NCBI RefSeq assembly: GCF_002201535.1
Contig: NZ_NIWW01000005.1
Coordinates: 1-64,000, forward strand
Source of the DNA: Lacimicrobium sp. SS2-24
GTDB lineage: Bacteria > Pseudomonadota > Gammaproteobacteria > Enterobacterales > Alteromonadaceae
Reading direction: 5' to 3'
Length of the DNA: 64,000 nt
Positions within the stretch are counted from its first letter, which is position 1. Each line of letters begins with the position of its first letter. Both the position numbers and the translations under genes were made by a program. Positions 63,706 through 64,000 of this stretch are shown here, piece by piece. Under the pieces are notes generated by a model. The model was not told the origin of the DNA and searched no databases. It worked only from the letters and a program-made list of their open reading frames with translations.

Positions 63706-64000
63706 TGGCACGATACGACGTTTACCGCAACCCCCATGGCGCAGGCTATATGCTGGATGTGCAAACCGATCTGCTTTATGGGTTAAACACCCGTGTAGTT
63801 GTTCCCCTCTTGCCGGAAGCAGAATCGCCACGACCAGCCAGCCGGCTTAATCCCATTTTTGAGATTCAAGGGCAACAGACGGTGATGGTGACCCAATTTA
63901 TGGCAGCAGTTCCTGTTACTGAGTTAAAAAAGATTGCAGGCAATCTTGGCGGGCATCACGACCAGATTTCCGAAGCATTGGATATGTTGTTTAAGGGGTT
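63705..64000 (+). CDS. ccdB: CcdB-family toxin (3' end outside the window)
   Basis: 98 codons and two bases of a CcdB homologue, whose usual length is about 101-105 residues, so only a few codons are missing. It reads MARYDVYRNP, MLDVQTDLLYGLNTRVVVPL, QFMAAVPVTELKKI and DMLFKG, aligning with the E. coli pattern including VPL and the MxSVPV-like stretch. CcdB poisons DNA gyrase at GyrA and is neutralised by CcdA. No stop codon is seen before the window end. Confidence 0.88.
   Translation, partial: MARYDVYRNPHGAGYMLDVQTDLLYGLNTRVVVPLLPEAESPRPASRLNPIFEIQGQQTVMVTQFMAAVPVTELKKIAGNLGGHHDQISEALDMLFKG

Overview
The window looks like a chromosomal segment of a marine gammaproteobacterium of the order Alteromonadales, probably Alteromonadaceae in the broad sense. 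This is inferred from protein resemblance: a second EF-G of the Shewanella/Vibrio/Alteromonas type, the ribosomal protein sequences, and TonB receptor/halogenase and secreted S8 protease loci. GC is moderate, ATG starts dominate and Shine-Dalgarno sites are clear. No rRNA, tRNA, CRISPR array, insertion sequence or prophage was found.

Layout. 1-8.1 kb: the 3' end of tuf with its terminator, a Tas-like aldo/keto reductase, then a minus-strand block with a coiled-coil membrane protein, fusA2 (EF-G 2), a GGDEF diguanylate cyclase and a GAF-containing secretion/pilus ATPase. 8.1-13.35 kb: the complete S10 operon (rpsJ-rplC-rplD-rplW-rplB-rpsS-rplV-rpsC-rplP-rpmC-rpsQ) with a promoter, an L4-attenuator-like leader and a strong terminator. 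The spc operon does not follow. Instead there are 12 perfect copies of a 7-bp repeat and a small putative outer-membrane protein. 14-15.7 kb: purU and thpR on the minus strand. 15.9-22.8 kb: a plus-strand accessory locus of TonB receptor, sulfotransferase, flavin-dependent halogenase and DUF418 membrane protein.

22.9-59.3 kb follows, with many insertions, the E. coli order hrpB-mrcB-(fhu)-hemL-clcA-erpA-(yadS)-btuF-mtnN. Inserted genes include a class III adenylate cyclase with a periplasmic binding protein, pyrB, a ParA/ribbon-helix-helix pair, a second sulfotransferase, hemJ coupled to a CLC protein, a GST, a TPR/Asp-hydroxylase, two tandemly duplicated S8 proteases, a long PLP enzyme with SRPBCC and Lrp partners, an M23 peptidase divergent from tyrS, and a compact five-gene rhodanese/orphan/DUF2721/GNAT/FAD-oxidoreductase operon. 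An SAM-cycle and cobalamin block follows: adenosine kinase-ahcY, then mtnN-cbiB-btuF with overlapping genes. 59.4-64 kb: DUF2726, a small exported protein, a CBS protein, an MFS transporter, a glycerophosphodiesterase, and a CcdAB toxin-antitoxin pair cut by the window end.

The core genes (translation, peptidoglycan, haem, Fe-S, SAM recycling, B12 salvage) are conventional. The parts most likely to hold undescribed biology are the sulfotransferase/halogenase receptor locus with its palindromic promoter, the rhodanese-to-oxidase operon with a cysteine-tailed GNAT, the GAF-ATPase/cyclase pair, and the mosaic protease duplication. No wholly unknown defence-type or mobile system was evident.
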